Assembly: GCA_044841755.1 (NCBI GenBank)
Contig: JAXOFM010000001.1
Coordinates: forward strand, 62,001 to 126,000
Direction of reading: 5' to 3'
Origin: CAZAPO01 sp044841755
Lineage (GTDB): Bacteria; Bacteroidota; Bacteroidia; Flavobacteriales; Flavobacteriaceae
Length of the DNA: 64,000 nt
The notes under the pieces are model-generated. The model did no database searches, was not told the origin of the DNA, and was given only the letters and a program-made list of their open reading frames with translations. This document shows positions 37,225 through 44,872 of the stretch, in pieces (the stretch's first letter is position 1; each line of letters opens with the position of its first letter). The position numbers and the translations under genes were made by a program.

Positions 37225-39042
37225 ATGGGACTTGTAACCGCAAAAGAAGTAGCTAAAGCAATTCATGCCGATAAGTATGGTTTTATAGGAACTTTTTTTG
37301 GTTGGTTACTAATGAAAGTTCTTAATATTTCTACCATCAATAAGATCTATAATCGCAATAAGCATTTAAATGATCTTGATTTTTTAAATGCGCTGCTCGA
37401 CGATTTTCAGATCAAATTTGAGATTCCTGATGAAGACCTCGAAAGACTTCCAAAAGATGGTGCTTATATTACAATTTCTAATCACCCTTTAGGCGGAATT
37501 GACGGGATATTACTCTTAAAATTAATGATTGAACAACGGCAAGATTTTAAGATCATCGCTAACTTTTTGCTACACAGAATTGAACCCTTAAAACCATACA
37601 TCATGCCTGTTAATCCTTTTGAAGATAGAAAGGACGCGCAGTCAAGTATTACAGGGTTTAAGAACTCTATTTTACACTTAAGAAATGGGCATCCATTAGG
37701 TGTTTTCCCTGCTGGTGAAGTTTCTACATATAAAGACGGAAAATTAGTAGTTGACAAACCATGGGAAGAAGCTGCAATGAAGTTGGTAAAAAAGGCTGAA
37801 GTTCCTGTGGTTCCTATTTATTTTCACGCTAAGAATAGTCGTTTGTTTTATAGGTTATCAAAAATTAGCGACACTTTAAGAACAGCCAAATTACCTTCTG
37901 AGTTATTAACACAAAAGCATCGTGTAATTAAAGTACGTGTTGGAAAACCAATTACAGTTAAAGATCAAAAAGAGCATGAGTCTTTAGAAGACTTTTCTGA
38001 GTTCATCCGTCGAAAAACCTATATGCTTGCCAATGCTTTTGATAAACCAAAAATACTTGATAATCTTCAGTCTAGCTTAAAAGTTCCAAAGTTTCCTAAA
38101 AATATTGTGACTCCTGTGAACAAAGAAGACATGGCTAAAGAAGTGGAGGCCTTAAACGAGCTTGATTATCGCCTTTTAAAAAGTAAAAATTATGAGGTTT
38201 ATTTAAGTCCAGCTAAACAAATTCCTAATATTCTTAGAGAAATTGGACGCTTACGTGAAATTACTTTTAGAGAAGTAGGAGAAGGCACTAATGAAGCTAT
38301 TGATCTGGACAAATTTGACTCCTACTATCATCATATGTTCCTTTGGGATTCTGATAAGCAATTGATCGCTGGAGCATACCGAATGGGATTAGGCTCTAAA
38401 ATATTTGAGAAGTTTGGAATTGATGGATTCTACCTTCAAGATCTTTTTAGGTTTGAACCAGAACTTTATAAAATGATGAGTCAGTCTATAGAAATGGGAC
38501 GCGCTTTTATTATAAAGGAATACCAACAAAAGCCAATGCCTTTGTTCTTACTTTGGAAAGGTATTGTGCATACTACACTTCGTTTTCCCGAACACAAATA
38601 TCTTATTGGAGGTGTAAGTATTAGTAATCAATTTTCAAATTTCTCTAAATCGTTAATGATCGAGTTCATGAAATCTCATTACTACGACCCTTATGTAGCG
38701 CAATATGTTCACCCTAAAAAAGAGTTTAAGGTAAAACTTAAAGATGCTGATAAGGACTTTGTTTTTGACTCAACTGAAGCTGATCTCAACAAATTTGATA
38801 AGATTATTGACGAAGTTGAACCTGGAGCTTTGCGTTTACCTGTACTTCTGAAAAAATATATTAAGCAGAATGCTAAACTAGTTGCATTTAATGTTGACCC
38901 ATTATTTAACAATGCTGTGGACGGATTAATGTATATTAAAATTGCAGATTTACCAGAAAGCACAGTACGTCCAGTAATGGAAGAATTCCAAGCTGAATTA
39001 GAACGTAAATTCTCTGAGCAAAACGGAGAAGAAAAGTCTTAG
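37225..39042 (+). CDS. olsF: Bifunctional OlsF-like aminolipid acyltransferase
   Basis: 605 residues in two acyltransferase halves. Residues about 60-275 are a PlsC/LPLAT domain: NHPLGGIDG gives the HxxxxD catalytic motif, followed by FPAGEVSTYKDGK and VPVVPIYFHAKN. Residues about 310-520 are an OlsB-like GNAT domain (IGRLREITFREVGEGTN, AGAYRMGLG, EMGRAFI). OlsF of Serratia proteamaculans and Flavobacterium johnsoniae has this order and makes ornithine-type lipids by N- then O-acylation. By analogy this enzyme probably builds an ornithine, lysine or glycine aminolipid; the amino acid cannot be told. Its stop overlaps the convergent arsC stop. Confidence 0.8.
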   Translation: MGLVTAKEVAKAIHADKYGFIGTFFGWLLMKVLNISTINKIYNRNKHLNDLDFLNALLDDFQIKFEIPDEDLERLPKDGAYITISNHPLGGIDGILLLKLMIEQRQDFKIIANFLLHRIEPLKPYIMPVNPFEDRKDAQSSITGFKNSILHLRNGHPLGVFPAGEVSTYKDGKLVVDKPWEEAAMKLVKKAEVPVVPIYFHAKNSRLFYRLSKISDTLRTAKLPSELLTQKHRVIKVRVGKPITVKDQKEHESLEDFSEFIRRKTYMLANAFDKPKILDNLQSSLKVPKFPKNIVTPVNKEDMAKEVEALNELDYRLLKSKNYEVYLSPAKQIPNILREIGRLREITFREVGEGTNEAIDLDKFDSYYHHMFLWDSDKQLIAGAYRMGLGSKIFEKFGIDGFYLQDLFRFEPELYKMMSQSIEMGRAFIIKEYQQKPMPLFLLWKGIVHTTLRFPEHKYLIGGVSISNQFSNFSKSLMIEFMKSHYYDPYVAQYVHPKKEFKVKLKDADKDFVFDSTEADLNKFDKIIDEVEPGALRLPVLLKKYIKQNAKLVAFNVDPLFNNAVDGLMYIKIADLPESTVRPVMEEFQAELERKFSEQNGEEKS

Positions 39043-39650
39043 TTTACATTAGAAAACACATATTTCATCTCGGTTGCAATTTGCAAACTTCGTTCTAAAT
39101 ATGTTTCCGTCTGATTAGGAGTCCCGTCCGAAATTTTAGGATCTTCATAAGTAATTGCAATACGCTTATCACATCCAAAAACAAATGGACAACCTTTATC
39201 TGCTGATGAGCACGTCATGATAGCTGCAAATTCAGATTTTGGGTTAAAGTCATCACCAAATTCTTTTGAGAACGCAATAACAGATGCATCATTTTCTGAA
39301 TACTTTATGCTGTACACGGGATTTGTCCCTTCAGATAATTTTACAATTTCAAACCCTTGACTAGAAAGCGTCTCTCCTACTTTAGGAAACATAGCAGTCG
39401 TTTCAGTTCCACCAGAATAGCAAGACACTTTTTCAATGTTGTAGCACGCTGCCATAGCTTGCGCCCAAATTTGAGAGAGGTGGCTTCTACGTGAATTATG
39501 AGTACAAATAAAGTTTAAGCGAATTGGCGAGTTTTGTTTTGCTTTATCATTTATATAATCTATTAAAGACTGTAATACTTGCTTTCTTTCTTCTGAAATC
39601 TCAGTAACGTCTAACGACAAAATTTGGTTGGCAATATTTTGGTATAACAT
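39039..39650 (-). CDS. arsC: Arsenate reductase-like low-molecular-weight PTP-family protein
   Basis: 203 residues, longer than the usual 130-150 because of a 45-residue N-terminal helical extension. The phosphatase loop is FICTHNSRRSHLSQIWAQ (C-x5-R), and additional cysteines follow in MTCSSADKGCPFVFGCDKR, matching the thiol relay of thioredoxin-coupled ArsC, which reduces arsenate to arsenite. It ends the minus-strand arsR cassette. Phosphatase activity on tyrosine is the alternative, but the cassette favours arsenate. Confidence 0.82.
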   Translation of the reverse strand: MLYQNIANQILSLDVTEISEERKQVLQSLIDYINDKAKQNSPIRLNFICTHNSRRSHLSQIWAQAMAACYNIEKVSCYSGGTETTAMFPKVGETLSSQGFEIVKLSEGTNPVYSIKYSENDASVIAFSKEFGDDFNPKSEFAAIMTCSSADKGCPFVFGCDKRIAITYEDPKISDGTPNQTETYLERSLQIATEMKYVFSNVN

Positions 39651-39662
39651 GTTTGGTTACAA

Positions 39663-40148
39663 TTAAATTATAGATTTACTTCTTCTTTCTAGAAAATGGT
39701 TATCATACCATTTCCCATTTCTTTTTCCTATTCTTTCTCTAACGCCTACAACTCTAAAGCCACATTTTTCGTGCAATTTGATACTTGCTATATTTTGCGA
39801 AAAGACACCTGCTTGCAACGTCCAAAACCCATTCTTTTCACTACATTTTACTAGTTCAGTTAACAGTAGATAACCAATCCCTTTTCCTTGGTTCTTATCA
39901 TCTACATAAACTGTGACTTCGGCTACTCCTTTATAAACTTCTCTCTTTGAAACCTGAGACAAAACTGCAAATGCTACAACTTCATTATCTATTTCAGCCA
40001 CTAACCTACATGAGTTAATAAACTTCGAATTCCAAACTTCAAATGACGGAACTTCAGTTTCAAAGGTTGCAATTCCAGTTGCTAAACCTTTAGCATAAAT
40101 TCTTGAAACTGAAGCCCAATCTTTCTTTATAAAAGAACGAATATTCAT
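39663..40148 (-). CDS. PAT-type GNAT acetyltransferase (ArsN-like)
   Basis: 161 residues. The phosphinothricin-acetyltransferase pattern is clear: MNIRSFIKKDWASVSRIYAKGLATGIATFE, EVTVYVDDKNQGKGIGYLLLTELV and AGVFSQNIASIKLHEKCGFRVVGVRERIGKRNGKWYD. Members lying in ars operons are called ArsN and can acetylate organoarsenicals such as arsinothricin. Its place between arsC and the DUF6428 gene supports this, but substrate use is inference. Gap to arsC is 12 bases and to DUF6428 4 bases. Confidence 0.82.
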   Translation of the reverse strand: MNIRSFIKKDWASVSRIYAKGLATGIATFETEVPSFEVWNSKFINSCRLVAEIDNEVVAFAVLSQVSKREVYKGVAEVTVYVDDKNQGKGIGYLLLTELVKCSEKNGFWTLQAGVFSQNIASIKLHEKCGFRVVGVRERIGKRNGKWYDNHFLERRSKSII

Positions 40149-40152
40149 TTAA

Positions 40153-40647
40153 TTAACAGCAATTTCCATCTGGTGTACAACATGGTTCTTCACTTGCCAT
40201 AACTACTTCCTTCTCTGTAACTTCGCAAACATCTTTTGCCTTACAATCGGTTTTTTCAATACCTAACTTAATAATTAAATTGGAATCACGTATTTCAAAA
40301 TCGTTAACAAATAATTGCGCTGTATGGAATGTATCATTACTGTATTCAAACTTTACCTCAGATTCTAAATCAAAAGGCTTCATACGTTCTACCTTTTTAA
40401 GGATTGAAAGCGCTTTATAAACACTCATAAAATCTCGTTTACCAATTTCTTTTGGACTTTCCCAAAGCTGAATAACTGTTTCGTTCCAGGCATCGGTTCT
40501 GGCACCACAATCAACCGAATCAATCTTAGTATGCTTAACTTCAGTGATGTGATAATTAGCCTTTACAAACTCATTTGGCTTGTATTCAAATAGCAATGAT
40601 TTTGCTTGATGCTCTTTAAATAAACTTAATAATTCTTTTGTTACCAT
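40153..40647 (-). CDS. DUF6428 family protein, Cys-rich tail
   Basis: 164 residues from the ATG at 40647; an open frame extends to 40674 and would overlap arsR. Family hallmarks are YHITEVKHTKIDSVDCGARTDAW and IQLWESPKEIGKR, then a C-terminal IEKTDCKAKDVCEVTEK. It ends PCCTPDGNCC, four cysteines in nine residues plus more upstream, suited to binding a soft metal such as arsenite. DUF6428 genes are known as neighbours of arsR in Bacteroidota and have no proven function. Confidence 0.78.
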   Translation of the reverse strand: MVTKELLSLFKEHQAKSLLFEYKPNEFVKANYHITEVKHTKIDSVDCGARTDAWNETVIQLWESPKEIGKRDFMSVYKALSILKKVERMKPFDLESEVKFEYSNDTFHTAQLFVNDFEIRDSNLIIKLGIEKTDCKAKDVCEVTEKEVVMASEEPCCTPDGNCC

Positions 40648-40667
40648 AATTTTAGTATTGCGTTGCT

Positions 40668-40991
40668 TTAGCAACAGTTTGATTTTGTTTTATTAAAAAA
40701 TGAATTGAATATAGTTTGAAACTTTTGGAAGCGTTCAATATTTATGCAATAACAAACACTTTTCCCCTGAAAGTTTCCATCTAATAAACCAGCGTCATTA
40801 ATGACTTTTAAGTGTTGTGAAATTGTGGCTTGTGCCAACCCAATCTCATCAACAATATCACTACATATGCATGAATCCTGGTTACTTATGTACTTTAGAA
40901 TAGCAACTCTTGCTGGATGTGCTAATACCTTGGCCATTACTGCTATTTCATTGACTTCATCTGTATAAATATCTAATCTAGATGCTCCCAT
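40668..40991 (-). CDS. arsR: ArsR/SmtB-family metalloregulator
   Basis: 107 residues from the ATG at 40991, 20 bases below a strong -7 box at 41018-41011, so the frame extension to 41021 is not the start. Winged helix: VMAKVLAHPARVAILKYIS, CSDIVDEIGLAQATISQHLKVINDAGLL, then the wing GKSVCYCIN. The CICSDIV segment is close to the CxC metal site of ArsR (E. coli ELCVCDL), and a second cluster closes the protein (KSNCC). It should repress the cassette and release on arsenite. Confidence 0.9.
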   Translation of the reverse strand: MGASRLDIYTDEVNEIAVMAKVLAHPARVAILKYISNQDSCICSDIVDEIGLAQATISQHLKVINDAGLLDGNFQGKSVCYCINIERFQKFQTIFNSFFNKTKSNCC

Positions 40992-41010
40992 TACACTTAA
41001 TTTTAGAGTA

Positions 41011-41049
41011 CAAATATACAAATAAATCGTAATATCGCAATATTACGAT
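41011..41049 (-). promoter_or_regulatory. arsR promoter with overlapping inverted-repeat operator
   Basis: On the minus strand, TTG (41040-41038), 19 bases, then TATATTTG (41018-41011), an exact -7 box, 19 bases from the arsR ATG. A perfect 10-bp inverted repeat ATCGTAATAT-N4-ATATTACGAT at 41026-41049 covers the -33 box and spacer, the expected place for an ArsR repressor. Confidence 0.75.
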
Positions 41050-41060
41050 AATAAATTTTA

Positions 41061-41090
41061 AAGAAAAGGTCAGATTTTTTTTCTGACCTC
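41061..41090 (-). terminator. Terminator after the TM2 gene
   Basis: AGGTCAGA / TCTGACCT stem with a T-run loop; on the minus strand it is followed by TTTTCTTT. It lies 7 bases after the TM2 gene stop and insulates it from the arsR promoter. Confidence 0.75.
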
Positions 41091-41096
41091 TTTATT

Positions 41097-41582
41097 CTAG
41101 AACCAAGGTTTCTTTCCTACTTGGTATGTATTATAAAACTCTTCATCTGTTTTAGTTAGGTAAATAATTCCTTCAATAACGGTAAACACCCAAATTAGCC
41201 AGCTCATCAAACCTAGGGTAAATATTCCTAATACAATTGATGCTACCAAAAGGATCACTCCCTCTTTATTATAACCCAACACAAACTTATGAATACCAAA
41301 TCCGCCTAAAATTATTGCCATGATTCCTGCCAATACTTTTTTATTAGAACCAGTTGCTCTGTTAAATGCTTCTTTAGCTTCTCCCGCAAACTCTCCTGCT
41401 TTTTCCTTGGCTTCTCCGGCAAATTCTTCAGCTTTTTCCGCAGCACCTCCCAATGCTCCTTTGGCTTCTTCAGCAAATTCTCCGGCTTTTTTGCCTACTC
41501 TTTCGGCAGCTTTTTTAACTTCTTCTTTGGCATCGCCTAACATTTCGTTAAGGTCATCTTGTAAACTTTTTTCGTCAGACAT
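41097..41582 (-). CDS. TM2-domain protein with alanine-rich helical repeats
   Basis: 161 residues. Residues about 12-75 are a charged amphipathic stretch with repeated AxEFAGEAKE-type units (AEEAKGALG, AEEFAGEAKEKAGEFAGEAK), reminiscent of LEA or YtxH-like stress proteins. Residues about 78-145 form a TM2 domain: KKVLAGIMAIILGGFGIHKFVLGYNKEG, then ILLVASIVLGIFTLGLMSWLIWVFTVIEGIIYL. Likely a membrane stress protein; no function known. The upstream region (41639-41654) holds a copy of the arsR operator sequence. Confidence 0.82.
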   Translation of the reverse strand: MSDEKSLQDDLNEMLGDAKEEVKKAAERVGKKAGEFAEEAKGALGGAAEKAEEFAGEAKEKAGEFAGEAKEAFNRATGSNKKVLAGIMAIILGGFGIHKFVLGYNKEGVILLVASIVLGIFTLGLMSWLIWVFTVIEGIIYLTKTDEEFYNTYQVGKKPWF

Positions 41583-41638
41583 GATAATTGATTATGATTA
41601 GATTCTTAAAATTACTAAAAATTTCGTGGGTTCTGATG

Positions 41639-41654
41639 ATCAGAATATTACGAT
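41639..41654. promoter_or_regulatory. Second copy of the arsR operator sequence
   Basis: The minus strand reads ATCGTAATATTCTGAT, matching 14 of 16 bases of the arsR operator (ATCGTAATATTGCGAT). It lies 57 bases upstream of the TM2 gene. It overlaps a small palindrome TTCTGAT-G-ATCAGAA at 41631-41645. Confidence 0.4.
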
Positions 41655-41692
41655 TACTTTATTAGTAACCAAACAATTAAAATTGTTACATC

Positions 41693-42079
41693 TTACTGAA
41701 ATGCACTATCAACGGGCTCCCAAAGTTCTATCTTGTTTCCATCATTATCCATAATGTAACCAAACTTACCGTATTCAAATTCTTGTATATCTCCAATTAC
41801 AGTCACACCTTCTTCTTTTAAAACTTCAAGAAGTTCTACTAAATTTTCAACGCGATAGTTAAACATGAAATCCTTTTTTGAAGGCTCATAGTATTTGGTG
41901 TTTTCTGGAAAAGGACTCCATTGTGTTGAACAGTCTTTACCTTCTTTATCTTTCCACCAAAAGGTACAACCATAATCATCTGTATTAAAACCTAAATGTT
42001 TTTTATACCATTCCTTCGTAGCTTTTGGGTCTTTGGTTTTAAAGAATAAGCCACCAATACCTGTTACTCTATTTTTCAT
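41693..42079 (-). CDS. VOC-family (glyoxalase-like) protein
   Basis: 128 residues, one VOC module: GIGGLFFKTKDPKATKEWYKKHLGFNTDDYGCTFWW, then VENLVELLEVLKEEGVTVIGDIQEFEYGKFGYIMDNDGNKIELWEP, with the late metal-site Glu in ELWEP. VOC proteins range from glyoxalases to resistance proteins and dioxygenases; no substrate can be assigned. It is 25 bases below the DUF1801 gene on the same strand. Confidence 0.82.
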   Translation of the reverse strand: MKNRVTGIGGLFFKTKDPKATKEWYKKHLGFNTDDYGCTFWWKDKEGKDCSTQWSPFPENTKYYEPSKKDFMFNYRVENLVELLEVLKEEGVTVIGDIQEFEYGKFGYIMDNDGNKIELWEPVDSAFQ

Positions 42080-42104
42080 CTTGTAATTATGTTTTTTCTA
42101 CCAA

Positions 42105-42560
42105 TTATCTTTTTACGGCAGTTTCATAAATTTCAATCCACTCTTCTATCGTCATTTTACCAAGTAGTTCTTCTATTAGATCGTAAGGAATATCATCTAT
42201 TTTTTTAAAACGCACACAACTTTTTCCCATATCCAGCTTGTATTTCGAATGCTTCGGATATTCGGATACAAACCAATCATGCAACTCTTTTTTAGCATAT
42301 AACCCAAGATGATATAATGCTATAAAATTCTTCTGCGAAGCTATATTAATGAAGGGTAAAGGTGGAAATGGTTTGCAATGATATCCTGGTGGATATATTG
42401 ATTTTGGCACAAAATACGCTGGCATTCCATAACTCATTCCAGACTCTAAACCTTTCGGCATATTATCTTTAATAAGGTTATGTAGTTTGGTCATAGGAGC
42501 TTTTCGTTCTTCTGGTAATTGACCTATATAATCTTCTGGTGAGTTTGCTTTGTATTGCAT
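42105..42560 (-). CDS. DUF1801 (YdhG-like) protein
   Basis: 151 residues. It starts YKANSPEDYIGQLPEERKAPMTKLHNLIKDNMP and continues LESGMSYGMPAYFVP and KSCVRFKKIDDIPYDLIEELLG, the DUF1801/YdhG pattern, structurally akin to frataxin-like iron-binding folds. Function is not settled. It lies 4 bases after the DUF4199 gene and is probably cotranscribed with it. Confidence 0.82.
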   Translation of the reverse strand: MQYKANSPEDYIGQLPEERKAPMTKLHNLIKDNMPKGLESGMSYGMPAYFVPKSIYPPGYHCKPFPPLPFINIASQKNFIALYHLGLYAKKELHDWFVSEYPKHSKYKLDMGKSCVRFKKIDDIPYDLIEELLGKMTIEEWIEIYETAVKR

Positions 42561-42564
42561 AATA

Positions 42565-43026
42565 TTAGTTTTTACGTTGCAGTATTAATCCAGATACTAT
42601 TGAAACAATAACTCCATATACAGTTACTATAGCCCACATAAATGCAGCCATAATACCGCTTGACATTTCCATTATTTCATCTTCTCTTCCCTGATCTCTT
42701 AACATCTGCGCATAATCATCAAAAAACTCTGGATTTATATATTTAGTGTATATAAAATCAACAATTCCAACGCCAATTCCAACCAATATCGAAATTAGCA
42801 CACCTATTATAATTGCCTTAACTAACGACAACTCACCATCGTTTACGTGATCTCTGTAATGCTTAAGTCCAAAATAAATAACTGATAAGGAGAGTAATAT
42901 TGAGATATGCCCTAGAATTTCATTAGTTCCATAATCGAAACTATTTAATAAAGAAAGGTGCAACCCAAAAATTACAAGTCCTATTACAAGTCCTCGAATA
43001 CCATATTTTAGTACTGTTGATTTCAT
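42565..43026 (-). CDS. DUF4199 membrane protein
   Basis: 153 residues with four hydrophobic helices (near residues 10-28, 38-55, 68-92 and 126-148). SLVKAIIIGVLISILVGIGVGIVDFIYTKYINPEF and the acidic loop before the last helix are typical for DUF4199. No function is known. The gene lies 103 bases after the membrane-tethered LuxR regulator gene, with a TACTTTTG promoter box and a candidate LuxR operator in between. Confidence 0.82.
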   Translation of the reverse strand: MKSTVLKYGIRGLVIGLVIFGLHLSLLNSFDYGTNEILGHISILLSLSVIYFGLKHYRDHVNDGELSLVKAIIIGVLISILVGIGVGIVDFIYTKYINPEFFDDYAQMLRDQGREDEIMEMSSGIMAAFMWAIVTVYGVIVSIVSGLILQRKN

Positions 43027-43052
43027 AATTAAAAGAATTAAATATTTACAGC

Positions 43053-43116
43053 CAAAAGTAGCTCAGGGAAGTTAAAATTGGTTCATACTAAAGTACCAAA
43101 ATGCTCATACTTTAGT
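43053..43116 (-). promoter_or_regulatory. DUF4199 promoter and candidate LuxR operator
   Basis: On the minus strand a 9-bp inverted repeat (arms ACTAAAGTA at 43087-43095 and TACTTTAGT at 43108-43116) lies 26 bases above an exact -7 box TACTTTTG (43060-43053). No -33 TTG is visible, which fits an activator-dependent promoter. The arm sequence also recurs as a direct CTnnAGTATGA repeat. Confidence 0.55.
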
Positions 43117-43129
43117 TCAATATGGCATT

Positions 43130-43537
43130 TTAAATGATGTTTTGCGCCTTGGCAATTTTAACCGCTTGAGTCCTTCTTTTGGCATCAAGCTTAATTAGAA
43201 TATTAGAAACATGCGTCTTTATAGTACTTTCAGACAGGAATAATTTTTCCGCTATCTCTTGGTTAGATAACCCTTCGGCAATACTTTGAAGCACCTCGTA
43301 TTCTCTTTTAGTGATCTCTAGAGTTTCTATTTTTTTATGATCTATTTCTTTGGATGCTTCTAGTTTCTTTACTGTTTTTTTATTTATGAAGATACCCACA
43401 AAAAAGAAAACAATAGCAATTCCTCCTATAACCCATTCTAGCTTTGCATCTCCAGAAATAACGGAATATTTACTAATCTGAAATAGTAATAAGATTGCCA
43501 AGATTAAAACTGCAAAACTTAAGATGGTTCGCTTCAT
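43130..43537 (-). CDS. Membrane-tethered LuxR-type regulator
   Basis: 135 residues. Two hydrophobic helices (about 5-22 and 35-52) precede a short linker and a C-terminal LuxR helix-turn-helix: LEITKREYEVLQSIAEGLSNQEIAEKLFLSESTIKTHVSNILIKLDAKRRTQAVKIAK. There is no receiver or ligand domain, so this is a minimal membrane-anchored regulator. It follows the dehydrogenase gene by 9 bases and precedes DUF4199; it may control DUF4199 and the genes beyond it. Confidence 0.88.
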   Translation of the reverse strand: MKRTILSFAVLILAILLLFQISKYSVISGDAKLEWVIGGIAIVFFFVGIFINKKTVKKLEASKEIDHKKIETLEITKREYEVLQSIAEGLSNQEIAEKLFLSESTIKTHVSNILIKLDAKRRTQAVKIAKAQNII

Positions 43538-43546
43538 AGTTTAAAG

Positions 43547-44485
43547 TTAACAAAATCTAGCCTTGATCTTATCGACTATGGTTTGCGCTAATTTTTCTTT
43601 ACTTTCGAAGGTCCAGCCTGCCACATGTGGAGTTAATAGTACATTATGAGCATCTATTAAATACTGAAAAGCTTCTGGCAATGTTTCATCTGTAAACATA
43701 TTTTCAAAAGAAGATTTCTCATATTCTAATACATCTAATCCTGCTCCTAATATTTTACCAGATTCTAATGCCGAAACAAGATCTTTAGTAACCACACTTT
43801 TCCCTCTTGCTGTATTTATTAACCAAAATGGTTTTTTAAAGGCATTGATGAAATCTGAATTGACCATATTGATGGTCAACGAAGTTTGCGGTGTATGTAA
43901 GCTTAGTACATCAACTTTATGCTGAAGCTCATCTAAAGAAACTTGTAAGCAATTCTCATCGCCAACATTTGGTTTAATATCATAGCATAAGACCTCAACA
44001 TCAAAACCGTGAAGTTTTTTTGCAAAAGCCTTTCCCATGTTACCATAACCAATCAATCCAACCGTTTTTCCATCAAGCTCAATACCTCTATTTTCTTCAC
44101 GTCTCCACAATCCATTTTTTACTTCTTGGTTAGCTGCATTAAGCTTATTAAAAAGTGATAATAACATTCCTAGTGAATGCTCACCAACAGCGTTTCTGTT
44201 CCCTTCAGGCGCAGAAATTAAGCAGACTCCTTTCTGTTCGGCATATTCACAGTCAATATTTTCTAATCCAGCTCCAACACGACCAATAAACTTTAAGTTG
44301 GTTGCGGCATCTAGAAATTGTTTGTCAATAGTAAATCGACTTCTAATTACAATACCATCGTACTCATGAATCTTTTCTTCAACTTCTTGCTTTGAAGAAT
44401 TATAATCTTCGTGATTAGTAAAGCCTAAATCTTTAAGTTGATCGATTAATAAGGAATGGTTTGTATCTAGGTGAAGGACTTTCAT
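43547..44485 (-). CDS. D-2-hydroxyacid dehydrogenase
   Basis: 312 residues. NAD-binding Rossmann motif GKTVGLIGYGNMGKAFAKKL near residue 145, IVIRSRFTIDKQFLDAATNLKFIGRVGAGLENID in the N-terminal half, INTARGKSVVTKDLVSALESGKILGAGLDVLEYE with the catalytic Arg and Glu, and LTPHVAGWT with the catalytic His. This is the SerA/lactate/glyoxylate reductase family; without the ACT domain it may be a short phosphoglycerate dehydrogenase or another hydroxyacid enzyme. It overlaps the cupin gene by 4 bases. Confidence 0.88.
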   Translation of the reverse strand: MKVLHLDTNHSLLIDQLKDLGFTNHEDYNSSKQEVEEKIHEYDGIVIRSRFTIDKQFLDAATNLKFIGRVGAGLENIDCEYAEQKGVCLISAPEGNRNAVGEHSLGMLLSLFNKLNAANQEVKNGLWRREENRGIELDGKTVGLIGYGNMGKAFAKKLHGFDVEVLCYDIKPNVGDENCLQVSLDELQHKVDVLSLHTPQTSLTINMVNSDFINAFKKPFWLINTARGKSVVTKDLVSALESGKILGAGLDVLEYEKSSFENMFTDETLPEAFQYLIDAHNVLLTPHVAGWTFESKEKLAQTIVDKIKARFC

Positions 44486-44847
44486 ATCTTAGGATAGTTC
44501 GTCTGAGTTTTCTCGTGTTTTACATTTCCAGTATGTGCTGTTGATAGTTTTTCAAATAGCAATATATGAACTTCTTCTCCATTTTTGGTCATTGGGTTGT
44601 GTTCTACACCTTTAGGAACGATGATCATTTCTCCTTCTTTTACAACCTCTGTTCTATCTCTAAATTGCATGTATAAAGTACCTTTAACAACTTGAAAAAG
44701 TTCATCTTCATCTTCATGTACATGCCAAACAAATTCACCATTAACTTTGGCTAAAAGCACTTGCATATCATCAACCACACCTATTTGATGCGGATGCCAT
44801 TGTTTTGAGAACTTAGATAATTTCTCTTTTATGTTTACAGTTTTCAT
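44482..44847 (-). CDS. Cupin-domain protein
   Basis: 121 residues. A single cupin barrel with both motifs: VWHVHEDEDELFQVVKGTLYMQF (HxHxE) and EGEMIIVPKGVEHNPMTK (late His). It probably binds a divalent metal; substrate unknown. Its stop overlaps the dehydrogenase start (ATGA), so the pair is coupled, and mgtE lies 25 bases above. Confidence 0.85.
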   Translation of the reverse strand: MKTVNIKEKLSKFSKQWHPHQIGVVDDMQVLLAKVNGEFVWHVHEDEDELFQVVKGTLYMQFRDRTEVVKEGEMIIVPKGVEHNPMTKNGEEVHILLFEKLSTAHTGNVKHEKTQTNYPKI

Positions 44848-44872
44848 TGCACTAAAACTACGAAGTCTTTAT

